Origin: Paractinoplanes atraurantiacus
Lineage (GTDB): Bacteria > Actinomycetota > Actinomycetes > Mycobacteriales > Micromonosporaceae
NCBI RefSeq assembly: GCF_900215205.1
Contig: NZ_OBDY01000040.1
Span: 18,821 to 82,820 of the forward strand
Direction of reading: 5' to 3'
Length of the DNA: 64,000 bases
The notes beneath the pieces were generated by a model. It was not told the DNA's origin, did not search any database, and saw only the letters and a list, made by a program, of their open reading frames with translations. A program made the position numbers and the translations under genes. Of the stretch, positions 1 to 7,748 are shown one piece after another. How positions within the stretch are numbered: the stretch's first letter is position 1; every line of letters starts with the position of its first letter.

Positions 1-194
1 TTCAGCAGGTACTGCCCGATGCCGGCCTGATAGTTGGCCAGGGTCTCGTAGTTGGCGAAACCGAAGCCGCTGGTCTGCGCGGTGCCGGGCTGCGGGCTCA
101 CCGAGGCGTACGAGGCCCAGACGAGCGGAAAGAGGAAGAGCAGAGCAAGGGCGCCGGTGAGTACGTACTGGGGCATGCGGACGAAGCGCAACAT
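1..194 (-). CDS. Sugar ABC transporter permease, MalG-type (partial)
   Basis: N-terminal 64 residues of a membrane protein that continues beyond the left edge. The first segment after MLRFVRMPQ is a strongly hydrophobic helix (about residues 11-28), then a short periplasmic-looking stretch and FANYETL, the usual start of MalG/UgpE-type permeases. It begins 2 bases after the stop of the upstream permease gene on the same strand, so it is the second permease of that importer operon. The ATG at 194 is preferred; an ATG six codons downstream is also possible. The call rests on operon position plus the first helix, because the EAA loop is not in the window. Confidence 0.75.
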   Translation of the reverse strand, partial: MLRFVRMPQYVLTGALALLFLFPLVWASYASVSPQPGTAQTSGFGFANYETLANYQAGIGQYLL

Positions 195-196
195 GC

Positions 197-1105
197 TCAG
201 CTCTCCTTGTCTCGGAGGCCGCGGAACTGGAGGGCGTTGAGGACCAGCAGCGCGATGAGGATGAGGATCGACAGCGCGGCCGCCCGGCCCAGGTTGTTCT
301 GTCCCTGGAAGGCCATGTTGTAGACGAGCTGGACGATGGTGATGGTGCTGTTGTCCGGCCCGCCCTTGGTGAGGATGTAGAACTGGTCGAAGGCGAGCAG
401 GGAGCCGGTGACGCACAGGATCGTGCAGAGCGCGATCGACGACTTCAGCAGCGGCAGGGTGACGTACCGGAAGGTGTGCCACCGATTCGCGCCGTCCAGC
501 CGCGCCGCCTCGTACACATCTCCGGAAATGCCTTGCAGGCCGACGAGAAGCAGCAGCATGTAGAAGCCGGCGAACCGCCAGACGATGAGGGCCACAGTGG
601 ACCAGAGCGCCTTGCCCGGCGTGCCGAGAAACGACACGGGTCCGAAGAAGTCGAGCGGGCTGCTCTGCGGCGAGTAGAGGGCGTAGAAGAGCAGTGAGGC
701 CGAGGCGAGGCCGAGCGCCGACGGGATCAGGAAGGACGTCCGCAGGAAGCCGGTCCAGCGCGTCGACTCCTGCACGAGCAGCGCCAGCCCGAGGGCCAGG
801 GCCAGCAGGATCACGGTGGTGACGACGGTGTACTTGATGGTGAACCACACCGCCGGCCACAGCAGCCGGTCGTCGAGGACGTCCTGGTAGTTCTCCGGGG
901 CGTTCCAGCCCTGGTCGCCGGCGAACAGGCCCCAGTCGGAGACCGACATCCGGGCGACGATGATGATCGGCACGACGAAGAAGAGCAGGACGAAGACGGC
1001 CGTGGGGGTCGCGTAACCCCAACCCGCGATGGCCTTCGAGCGCTTCTTCGTTGCTTTCAGCGGCGCTGCGCTTGCTTCCCGCTGCGCGACGAGAGGTGAT
1101 GCCAC
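197..1105 (-). CDS. Sugar ABC transporter permease, MalF-type
   Basis: Inner-membrane subunit of a carbohydrate importer, about 302 residues with six predicted hydrophobic segments. The conserved cytoplasmic EAA loop is visible as YEAARLDGA followed by LPLL near the last third, the site that docks the ATPase. No ATPase gene is nearby, as is common in actinomycetes where one MsiK-type ATPase serves many importers (family knowledge, not seen here). The frame stays open upstream to a GTG at 1159 overlapping the binding-protein stop, but AAGGAGG lies 8 bases before the GTG at 1105, so that start is chosen. It is the middle gene of binding protein, MalF, MalG. Confidence 0.85.
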   Translation of the reverse strand: MASPLVAQREASAAPLKATKKRSKAIAGWGYATPTAVFVLLFFVVPIIIVARMSVSDWGLFAGDQGWNAPENYQDVLDDRLLWPAVWFTIKYTVVTTVILLALALGLALLVQESTRWTGFLRTSFLIPSALGLASASLLFYALYSPQSSPLDFFGPVSFLGTPGKALWSTVALIVWRFAGFYMLLLLVGLQGISGDVYEAARLDGANRWHTFRYVTLPLLKSSIALCTILCVTGSLLAFDQFYILTKGGPDNSTITIVQLVYNMAFQGQNNLGRAAALSILILIALLVLNALQFRGLRDKES

Positions 1106-1155
1106 GGGAGGTTCCTCCTTGGGCGGCGCCGGGTTTCCCCGGCGCCGCTGCTGAA

Positions 1156-2466
1156 TCACTGGCCGAGGACCTGCGTGATGGCCTCGTTGTCCTTCTCGAG
1201 GCTCTTTCCGTCGCCGTAGACCTGGTTGCGGAAGAGGGTCACCCAGGGGCTGCCGGGCGCGTTGAACGCCTGCTGGAAGTTGACCGCCACCGGCGTCTTG
1301 CTCTGCGGCGACGCCGCCACCTTGTTGATCGTCGCGACCCGCGGGTCCTTGGCCGAGTACTGGTTGTCGGCCAGGTCGGTGCGCGACGGCGAGGTGTTGT
1401 TGGCGGCCAGGACGTCGACCTGACCCTGCTCGGACATCATCCAGGACAGGAAGTTCCAGGCCTGCTGCGCCTTCTTGGAGTCCTTGGAGACGCCGATGCC
1501 GTCGCCGCCGACGAAGGTCGAGCCGTCACCGGCCGACGCGCCCGGGATCGCGGTGACGCCGACGTCCACGGTCTTGGCCGCGGTCGGCAGCAGCGTCGCC
1601 GGGTACGGCATGACGCCGATCTTGTTCTCCTGGAAGGCGGCGACCCAGGTCGCGCCGGTCTCGTCCTTGGAGCCGGGCGCGATGGCGCCGGCCTTCTGCA
1701 GCTCGCTCCAGGTGCTGTAGACCTTCTGCGCCTCGGGGCTGTTGAGCAGCGACTTCTTGCCCTCGGCGTCCATCACCTCGGCGCCGCTGGCCCACACCAT
1801 CGGGAACCAGGTGAACACGCCGCAGCCGCCGCAGTTGCCGCCGAAGTAGGTGCCGTTGACGCCCGGCTTGTTCAGCTTCTGGACGGCGAGCGCCTGCTCC
1901 TTGAACTCGTCGAGGGTCGTCGGGCCCTTCTCGGGGTCGAGCCCGGCCTCCTTGTAGAGCTTCTTGTTCCAGAAGATGACGGACAGGTCGAGCACGAACG
2001 GCAGCACGAACTTCTTGCCCTCGAACGTGCCGGCCTGAATGTGCCCCTGGTTGATCTTGTCGGCGTACGGCAGCTTGCCGATGTTGCTCGTCAGATCGGC
2101 GAACAGGCCGGCCTTCGTCCAGTTGGGCACGTAGACGATGTCGGCCGCGAACAGGTCCGGCAGGTCGCCGCTGCCGGCCGCCGCACCGACCTTCGCCACA
2201 TAGTCGTCGTTCGGGACGATGGTGAGTTTCACCTGGTTCTTGTGGCTTTTGTTGTACGCGTCCACGAGCGCCTTGGCCTGAAGCTCGAGCGGGGCGCGGG
2301 TCCAGAGGGTCAGCTCGGAGCCGTCGTCGACGCCCTCCGCGGTCACCTCGGCCAGGGCCGCGGTGGGGTTCCCCTTGTCGCCGTCGCCACCACAGGCGGC
2401 TACCGCGGGCGTCATCAGCCCCGCGAGGGCGGCGACAACGACAGCTTTCAATATGGTCCGTCGCAC
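1156..2466 (-). CDS. Extracellular sugar-binding lipoprotein of ABC importer
   Basis: First gene of the importer operon, 436 residues. A lipoprotein signal peptide ends in the lipobox VAAC with the modified cysteine at residue 25, followed by a Gly/Asp linker, so the mature protein should be anchored outside the membrane. The body has the fold pattern of family 1 solute-binding proteins (LTLWTR near the N-terminus, DLPDLFAAD, NKKLYKEAGL). The start is GTG at 2466 with GGAGG 7 bases upstream. The substrate cannot be read; the divergent LacI regulator suggests a sugar or oligosaccharide. Confidence 0.88.
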   Translation of the reverse strand: MRRTILKAVVVAALAGLMTPAVAACGGDGDKGNPTAALAEVTAEGVDDGSELTLWTRAPLELQAKALVDAYNKSHKNQVKLTIVPNDDYVAKVGAAAGSGDLPDLFAADIVYVPNWTKAGLFADLTSNIGKLPYADKINQGHIQAGTFEGKKFVLPFVLDLSVIFWNKKLYKEAGLDPEKGPTTLDEFKEQALAVQKLNKPGVNGTYFGGNCGGCGVFTWFPMVWASGAEVMDAEGKKSLLNSPEAQKVYSTWSELQKAGAIAPGSKDETGATWVAAFQENKIGVMPYPATLLPTAAKTVDVGVTAIPGASAGDGSTFVGGDGIGVSKDSKKAQQAWNFLSWMMSEQGQVDVLAANNTSPSRTDLADNQYSAKDPRVATINKVAASPQSKTPVAVNFQQAFNAPGSPWVTLFRNQVYGDGKSLEKDNEAITQVLGQ

Positions 2467-2480
2467 GGAAGCACCTCCAT

Positions 2481-2500
2481 GTTTTCGGTGAGTTTTCGGT
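2481..2500. repeat. Tandem GTTTTCGGT repeats in binding-protein leader
   Basis: Two direct copies of GTTTTCGGT separated by GA lie 15-35 bases upstream of the binding-protein start codon, next to its ribosome-binding site. The GTTTTC core equals the half-site of the palindrome at 2553-2564, so these may be extra half-operators for the same LacI-type regulator. That link is inferred. Confidence 0.45.
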
Positions 2501-2552
2501 CATGCCCGTTATGGGGTAGCCTTCAGCGCAGCGACCAGGGGTTTTGGGGACC

Positions 2553-2564
2553 GAAAACGTTTTC
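2553..2564. promoter_or_regulatory. LacI-family operator (GAAAACGTTTTC)
   Basis: A perfect 12-base palindrome with the central CG typical of LacI-family operators lies between the importer operon and the divergent lacI-type gene, 26 bases before the latter's start. Its placement suggests it controls both transcripts. The sequence is direct; the assignment to the neighbouring regulator is inferred. Confidence 0.65.
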
Positions 2565-2589
2565 AGGAACGTAATACGGAGGAAATTTC

Positions 2590-3645
2590 TTGTCAAGAGC
2601 TTCGATGGGTGTCCCGTCCGGATCGGACGGAGACCAGCCGCCCACGCGCACGGTCACGCTGCGCGACGTCGCCCAGCTGGCCGGCGTGTCCATCGCGACC
2701 GCGTCGAAAGCCCTCAACGGACAGCCCCAGGTGCGTGCCACCACGAGGGAGAAGGTGGTCCGGGCGGCCGAGCAGCTGTCGTTCTCCCCGAACACGCTGG
2801 CCCAGGGCTTGATCACGCAGCGCAGCGGAACCGTGGGCCTGCTGACCTCCGACCTGGAGGGCCGCTTCTCGATCCCCATCCTGATGGGAGCCGAAGATGC
2901 CTTCGGATCTGACCAAACGTCGGTCTTCCTTTGCGACGCCCGTGGGGATAACGTGCGCGAGCGCCACCACCTGCGCGCCTTGCTGTCACGCCGGGTGGAC
3001 GGCCTGATCGTGGTGGGCGCGCGCCCCGACGCCCGCCCGTCATTGGGCGACCTGCCGGTGCCGGTGATCTACGCCTACTCCCCCTCCGACGACCCGAACG
3101 ACCTGTCCCTGGTCACCGACAACGTGGGCGGTGGCAGCATGGCCGTCGACCACCTGATCCGCCACGGCCGCCGCCGCATAGCCCACATCACGGGCGACGC
3201 GACATACGGCGCGGCGCGCGACCGGGCCGCCGGGGCGCTCGACCGCCTCCGTCAGGAAGGACTGGCCCTGGCGGGAGATCAGGTCTGGTACGGGGCGTGG
3301 TCCGAGGCCTGGGGCCGGGGCGCGACTCGCATGCTGCTGCAGAGAGACCCGACGGTCGACGCCATCTTCGCCGGCTCCGACGAGATCGCCCGGGGCGTCC
3401 TCGACGTCCTGCACCAGGAGGACCTGGACGTGCCCGGCCGGGTCGCCGTCATCGGCTTCGACAACTGGAACATCCTGGCCGCCAACGCCCGCCCGCCACT
3501 GTCCACCATCGACATGAACCTGGAGCAGCTGGGCCGCTTGGCCGCCCAGCGCTTGTTCGCCGCCATAGACGGCAACGTCGGCTCCGGCACCGAGACCATC
3601 CCGCCCCGCCTGATCACCCGGGAGTCGACCGCTCCCCTGGACTGA
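2590..3645 (+). CDS. LacI-family transcriptional regulator
   Basis: 351-residue regulator with an N-terminal helix-turn-helix (TLRDVAQLAGVSIATASKAL, about residues 23-42) and a periplasmic-binding-protein-like sensor domain ending in LITRESTAPL. It starts at TTG 2590, chosen because GGAGGA lies 7-8 bases upstream; an ATG at 2605 is the alternative. It is divergent from the sugar ABC importer, with a perfect palindrome between them, so it is most likely the sugar-responsive repressor of that operon. Its last 32 bases overlap the end of the convergent tetR-type gene. Confidence 0.88.
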   Translation: MSRASMGVPSGSDGDQPPTRTVTLRDVAQLAGVSIATASKALNGQPQVRATTREKVVRAAEQLSFSPNTLAQGLITQRSGTVGLLTSDLEGRFSIPILMGAEDAFGSDQTSVFLCDARGDNVRERHHLRALLSRRVDGLIVVGARPDARPSLGDLPVPVIYAYSPSDDPNDLSLVTDNVGGGSMAVDHLIRHGRRRIAHITGDATYGAARDRAAGALDRLRQEGLALAGDQVWYGAWSEAWGRGATRMLLQRDPTVDAIFAGSDEIARGVLDVLHQEDLDVPGRVAVIGFDNWNILAANARPPLSTIDMNLEQLGRLAAQRLFAAIDGNVGSGTETIPPRLITRESTAPLD

Positions 3646-4273
3646 GCCCGGCTCCGGCTTTGACCGCGGCGCCCTCGATGACCACCTCGAGGCAGTCGCG
3701 GAACAGGTCGTCCACGGTGCGGCCGGGCTGGAAGTATTCGGTGACAGCGGCCATCACGGTCGGGTGCTGCGCGGTGAAGGTGGTCATGTCGAAGCCCTTC
3801 AGGGCCTCCGGGTCCGGGCGGGGTGCCTGCTCCTCGAGGACGTGACCGACCGTGAAGCGCTCGACGGTCAGGACGATCACGCGCGCCTGCCGCAGCGCGA
3901 CGCCGCGCGTCACCAGGGTGCTCATGGCCAGTTCGGAGATCGCCGCCATCTTGAGGGAGAGCTGCGAGGCGGAGACGACCCGGGCGCCGTCCGGGTGGGC
4001 GAGCAGCGCTCGGCGCAGCCTCTCGGCCAAGCCACTGAGCCAGTCGCGCCAATGCTGATCCGGCTCGGGCGCTGACATCTCGCCGAACTCCTGCTCGAGG
4101 ATCGCGTCGGCCACCGCGGTGACCAGCGCCGCCTTGTTGGGCACGTGCCAGTAGAGGGTCGGCGATCGCACACCGAGCCGGGCGGCGAGTTTGCGTGTCG
4201 TCACGCCGTCGAGACCTTCGGCGTCCAGCAGGGCGACGGCCTCGGCGACGATCTGCTGTCGGTCCAGCGTCAA
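3614..4273 (-). CDS. TetR repressor, tetracycline-repressor class
   Basis: 219-residue repressor. The DNA-binding domain reads VTTRKLAARLGVRSPTLYWHV (residues 24-44), very close to the helix-turn-helix of the Tn10/class-B TetR as I recall it, including the TLYWHV recognition helix. The C-terminal half (FTVGHVLEEQ, then LEVVIEG) fits TetR_C. The frame is open to 4360, but that would translate through the operators; TTG at 4273 has GGAGG 7 bases upstream and places both operators outside the gene. It is divergent from a small reading frame and an oxidoreductase rather than a TetA pump. Confidence 0.85.
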   Translation of the reverse strand: MTLDRQQIVAEAVALLDAEGLDGVTTRKLAARLGVRSPTLYWHVPNKAALVTAVADAILEQEFGEMSAPEPDQHWRDWLSGLAERLRRALLAHPDGARVVSASQLSLKMAAISELAMSTLVTRGVALRQARVIVLTVERFTVGHVLEEQAPRPDPEALKGFDMTTFTAQHPTVMAAVTEYFQPGRTVDDLFRDCLEVVIEGAAVKAGAGLSPGERSTPG

Positions 4274-4292
4274 TTCGGAACCTCCCGCCGTC

Positions 4293-4331
4293 ACTCTATC
4301 AGTGCTAGAGTCCGCCCTATCACTGATAGAG
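4293..4331. promoter_or_regulatory. Pair of tet-operator-like sites
   Basis: Site 1 (4293-4311) is ACTCTATCAGTGCTAGAGT, matching my recollection of tetO1 at 17 of 19 positions. Site 2 (4315-4331) contains the perfect palindrome CTATCA-C-TGATAG. Centres are 21 bases apart, two helical turns. They sit directly upstream of both the TetR-type gene and the rightward transcript, so repression of both is expected. The tetO comparison is from memory, not from a search. Confidence 0.75.
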
Positions 4332-4337
4332 AGGAGC

Positions 4338-4535
4338 ATGGCGATGGGCTCGTTGGGCAAGCTGCTGCACCGGACGACACACCGCGTTCCCGGAGTTCCC
4401 GCGCATGCCGAGCGGCCGGCCGGGCATCAGGGCACCGGCTTCCGGCCGTCGCTGAACAGCAGGCGGAACCACACGTCCGCCCGGCCTCCCCGGTACGTGG
4501 TGGCCGTCGCGGCCTTCTTCGGCCGGGAGCTTTGA
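4338..4535 (+). CDS. Small hypothetical ORF between tet operators and oxidoreductase
   Basis: A short frame of 63-65 residues starting at ATG 4338 or 4344; GAGGAG at 4331-4336 gives the better spacing (7 bases) to 4344. Its TGA overlaps the ATG of the oxidoreductase (TGATG), suggesting translational coupling. The product is basic, with a short hydrophobic patch (YVVAVAAFF) near its end. I recognise no family. It could be a real leader peptide or small protein, or a leftover of a longer gene. Confidence 0.4.
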   Translation: MAMGSLGKLLHRTTHRVPGVPAHAERPAGHQGTGFRPSLNSRRNHTSARPPRYVVAVAAFFGREL

Positions 4536-5494
4536 TGAAAGCGGCGGTGCTGCACGAGATCGGCGGCACGCCTCGCTACGAGGACTTCCCCGATCCGGTG
4601 GCCGGCGACGACGAGGTGGTCATCGACGTCAAGGCGGTCGCGGTCGAGAACGTCGACAAGCGCATCGCGGACGGCACGCACTATGCGAGCGGTCAGTACA
4701 CCGCACAGTTGCCGGCGGTTCCCGGCTTCGACGGCGTCGGCGCGCTGCCGGACGGCACGCTCGTCGGGTTCGGCAACCCACGCCGGCCCTACGGCGCGCT
4801 CGCCGAGAAGACGGTGGTGCCCGAGGGCGCCTACGTGCCGGTCGCCGAGGGCCTGGATCCCGCGATCGCGACCGTGCTGGGCACGGCGATCACCGGCATG
4901 GCCGTCAGAACCGCCGCCGGCTTCGTGCCGGGCCAGACGGTGCTGGTGCAGGGCGCCACCGGGGTCGCCGGGCGACTCGCGGTGCAGGTGGTGCGGCTGC
5001 TCGGCGCCGGGCGGATCGTCGCGACCGGCCGCGACGACGGCCAACTGCGTGAGGTTCGCGCCCTCGGCGCCGACGAGGTGATCAACACGGCCGTGCCGGA
5101 CGAGGCGCTGACGCGGGCGTACCTCGATGCCAAGGGCGATGGTTACGACGTGGTGCTGGACTACCTGTGGGGCCGGCCCACCGAGGTCCTGCTGCGATCG
5201 CTGGTTCCGAAGTCGTTCGCGTTCCCCACACCGACCCGGCTGATCCAGATCGGCGAGTCCGCCGGCGCCGCGATCGCTCTGACCGCGGACAGCCTGCGCA
5301 CCTCCGGCGTGGAGATCTGCGGTGCGGCCAAAGGACTCAGCCCGCAGACCATGCAGGAGGCGTACGGCCAGGTAGTGACGTGGGCGCGATCCGGCGAGCT
5401 GACCTTCGACGTGGTGAGGGTCCCGCTCAGCGACATCGAGACGGCCTGGCAACGCACCGACCTGCGGGGCAGCAGACTCGTCGTCGTGCCGTAG
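4535..5494 (+). CDS. Zinc-type alcohol dehydrogenase / quinone oxidoreductase family protein
   Basis: 319-residue medium-chain dehydrogenase/reductase. The GroES-like N-terminal half begins MKAAVLHEIGG; the Rossmann half carries VLVQGATGVAGRLAV (about residues 136-150), the glycine motif for NAD(P)H. Structural and catalytic zinc cysteines are absent, as in quinone oxidoreductases. Such enzymes reduce quinones or enones with NADPH in the cytoplasm. The ATG at 4535 has GGGAG upstream. It lies behind the tet-operator-like sites, so it is probably induced when the neighbouring TetR releases. The frame also stays open upstream, but that part antisenses the repressor gene. Confidence 0.85.
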   Translation: MKAAVLHEIGGTPRYEDFPDPVAGDDEVVIDVKAVAVENVDKRIADGTHYASGQYTAQLPAVPGFDGVGALPDGTLVGFGNPRRPYGALAEKTVVPEGAYVPVAEGLDPAIATVLGTAITGMAVRTAAGFVPGQTVLVQGATGVAGRLAVQVVRLLGAGRIVATGRDDGQLREVRALGADEVINTAVPDEALTRAYLDAKGDGYDVVLDYLWGRPTEVLLRSLVPKSFAFPTPTRLIQIGESAGAAIALTADSLRTSGVEICGAAKGLSPQTMQEAYGQVVTWARSGELTFDVVRVPLSDIETAWQRTDLRGSRLVVVP

Positions 5495-5559
5495 CTATAG
5501 ACGGGATTGGAGCGCCGCCCGGCCCGCGGCCAGCACTCGGGCGGTGCGGGTGCGTTCGT

Positions 5560-6516
5560 TCAGCGTTTCCTGCAAGTGCTCCAGGACCAGGTCGGAGCTT
5601 GCCGGGGGCACGTGCCGGGCGGCCAGCAGGGGGCCAGCCACTGAAGAAAACGGGTGAACAAGGTGTCGTCGTCGACGTAGACGGCGGCCGCCAGGAAAGC
5701 CGCGATGTGTCCCAGGTCCTCGACCGTGGCCTCGCGCTGCCGGGTCGTGTAGGCGCTCATCGGGCGGAACCGCTGGTCCAGGACGGCCAAGGCGCTCGCG
5801 ACCAACGCCGGTGTCTCCTTGACCAGCCGGCTGTACTCGTCGTCGGCCAGGTGGTCCAAGCCGGCCCGCGCCGGGTGACGCGGTGGCCAGTCCTCGAGCA
5901 CGGCGGCGGCCTCGACGGCGTCGGCGGCCCACGCGTCGGCGCCGAGGCGGCGCGCCCAGCGTGCCGAGTCGCCGAAACCCCGGCCGCCGCACAGGATCGG
6001 CACGCCCGCCAGCCGGGCCGCCTGCACCGAGCGGCGGGCCGACGGCAGCCGGACCGGCAACGAGATGCTGAGCAGCACCGCCGCCGGCTCCTCCTGTTGC
6101 AGGTACGACGTCAGGTGTGCGGGCGGGACGCTGGCGCCCAGAAAGGTGATGGCGAAGCCGCGCAGGCGCAGAGTCTCGGCGAGCAGCCTCGACGGCAGGG
6201 TGTGCCACTCGCCGTCCGCGCAGACGACCACCAGCTTCTCCGGCCGCCACGGCGGCCGGTCCGATCCGGCGCAGGCGACCGCGGCCGCCCGCTCGTTGAT
6301 GTAGCTCGCCACATGTTCGCCGGCCACCGACAAGTGATTGGCCGCCCACAGTTCCCCGATGTCCGCCTGGACCGGCGCGATCAACCGCAGCAAAATGTCC
6401 TCCGGGCTCGAACCGGTCTCGACGAGACGGCGGACGAGCCGGAGCGCGGCCTGCTCGTCGGCGCTCAGGAGATGGCCCAGCAGGGCCGGGCACTCGGGAT
6501 GGGTCGCCGCGGTCAT
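5560..6516 (-). CDS. Cobalamin (B12)-binding domain protein, C-terminus frameshifted
   Basis: 318 residues as read. The N-terminal helical cap carries W57, nine residues, then E67-H68, the W-x9-EH signature of CarH-type adenosylcobalamin cap domains. The Rossmann-like B12 domain follows, with GEWH (His105, probable cobalt ligand) and a C-terminal LCGGRGF loop. The residue after W57 is Ala, whereas CarH has a His there that coordinates cobalt after illumination. The start overlaps the phosphatase stop (ATGA). The last 25 residues look out of frame: one more base in the five-base G run at 5629-5633 would restore a natural helical C-terminus ending at 5495. Confidence 0.78.
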   Translation of the reverse strand: MTAATHPECPALLGHLLSADEQAALRLVRRLVETGSSPEDILLRLIAPVQADIGELWAANHLSVAGEHVASYINERAAAVACAGSDRPPWRPEKLVVVCADGEWHTLPSRLLAETLRLRGFAITFLGASVPPAHLTSYLQQEEPAAVLLSISLPVRLPSARRSVQAARLAGVPILCGGRGFGDSARWARRLGADAWAADAVEAAAVLEDWPPRHPARAGLDHLADDEYSRLVKETPALVASALAVLDQRFRPMSAYTTRQREATVEDLGHIAAFLAAAVYVDDDTLFTRFLQWLAPCWPPGTCPRQAPTWSWSTCRKR

Positions 6517-7748
6517 CGTTCGTCTCCTCCGCGAGGTGGATCGGCCCGCACGACGAGGACCGCGATGTCGTCGTGCTCGGCCCCGTTCAGCCAGTCGGCG
6601 ACCCGTTGCTCGATCCGCTCGGCCAGCACGGCGGCCGGCGCGCCCGCGTACTCGGCCAGCAACCCGGCCAGCCGGACCTGGCCGAACATCGGCCCCTCCG
6701 GTCCGCCGGCCTCGGTCACGCCGTCGGTGTAGAGGACGCAGGTCTCGCCCGGTGCCAGCCAGACGACCGTCTCGGTGAAGTGGCCCGGCAGGTCGGCGCC
6801 GAGCATCATGCCGCCGATCCGCACCGGCTCCACCCTTCCGCCCTGCCGCACCACCAAAGGCGGAAGATGGCCGCCGGCGGCCAGGCGCAGGAGGGCGCCG
6901 CCGTCGGGCGCCGCCCGCATCGAGCCGACGACCGCGGTGGTGAACTGGGTCGCCCCGCTGCCGGCGTCGAAGGAGGCGTCGTTGAGCACGGAGAGGATGT
7001 CGAGGGGCTGCTCGGTGAGCCGCCGCAGGATCCGCAGGGACTGCCGAAGCCGGCCGCCCGCCACCGCCGCGTCGACACCCTTGCCGCAGACGTCGCCGAC
7101 GATGCACAGGGCGCCGCCGCCGGCCAGCGGCTCGACGTGCACGATGTCGCCGCTCATGTGCATGGCCTCGCGGGCCGGCCGGTACGCGGACGCCAGTTCC
7201 AGGCCGGCCACGGACGGCAGCGGGGCCGGCCGCACGGCCGCGCGCAGGGCGTCGGCGACCCGCACCTGATCGCGGTGGAGAAGGGCGGCTGTCACGGCGC
7301 GGCCGACCGGCTCGGCGTACCGGCCGGCCAGGGCGAGTTCAGCCTCGTCGAAGACCGGGCGGTCCGGGTCGCGCAGCAGCACCAGCACACCCGGGCAGAG
7401 GTGATCGCTGGGGAGCCGGACGATCGCACCGTGCCCGTCATGGTCCGTACCGCCGGGCAGGGCCCACCGTCCGGAGCCGACCGTCCGCGCCCACGCGCCG
7501 TCCTCGCCGGCGAGCGCGGCCCTGATCCAGCCCGGCAGTTTGCCACGCGGCACCTCACCCGAGCGGGCGCTGGTCCACCACTGCGCCTGGCCCGGCCCCG
7601 GGCAGAGGATCAGGGCCGCGGCCCCGGCCAGCGCGGGAACGGCGAGGCGGACGGCGGACTGGGCGTTGCGGTGCAGGTTGAGCGACTGCCCGAGCACCCG
7701 ATACGCGGCCAGGAGAAAGTCCGGAGGGCAGACGAGTACGGGATTCAC
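6513..7748 (-). CDS. SpoIIE/RsbU-type PP2C serine phosphatase
   Basis: 411-residue PPM phosphatase. The N-terminal 180 residues look like a degenerate GAF-type sensor; the catalytic domain contains SGDIVHV (usually GGDWYD), GDVCGKGVDAA, AGGHLPP, YTDGVTEA and a C-terminal DDIAVLVVR, the metal-binding aspartates of the family. Such enzymes dephosphorylate STAS anti-anti-sigma proteins. It starts at GTG 7748, overlapping the upstream HATPase stop by four bases, and ends overlapping the cobalamin-protein ATG. The frame is open further upstream through the STAS domain, but the intervening region is out of frame with the HATPase and is not taken as coding. Confidence 0.85.
   Translation of the reverse strand: MNPVLVCPPDFLLAAYRVLGQSLNLHRNAQSAVRLAVPALAGAAALILCPGPGQAQWWTSARSGEVPRGKLPGWIRAALAGEDGAWARTVGSGRWALPGGTDHDGHGAIVRLPSDHLCPGVLVLLRDPDRPVFDEAELALAGRYAEPVGRAVTAALLHRDQVRVADALRAAVRPAPLPSVAGLELASAYRPAREAMHMSGDIVHVEPLAGGGALCIVGDVCGKGVDAAVAGGRLRQSLRILRRLTEQPLDILSVLNDASFDAGSGATQFTTAVVGSMRAAPDGGALLRLAAGGHLPPLVVRQGGRVEPVRIGGMMLGADLPGHFTETVVWLAPGETCVLYTDGVTEAGGPEGPMFGQVRLAGLLAEYAGAPAAVLAERIEQRVADWLNGAEHDDIAVLVVRADPPRGGDER

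Noticed and set aside
1051..2574. 507-codon plus-strand frame opposite the sugar-binding protein
   Set aside because: Leu/Arg/Val-rich translation without domains; an antisense shadow of a clear lipoprotein gene caused by GC-rich third positions.
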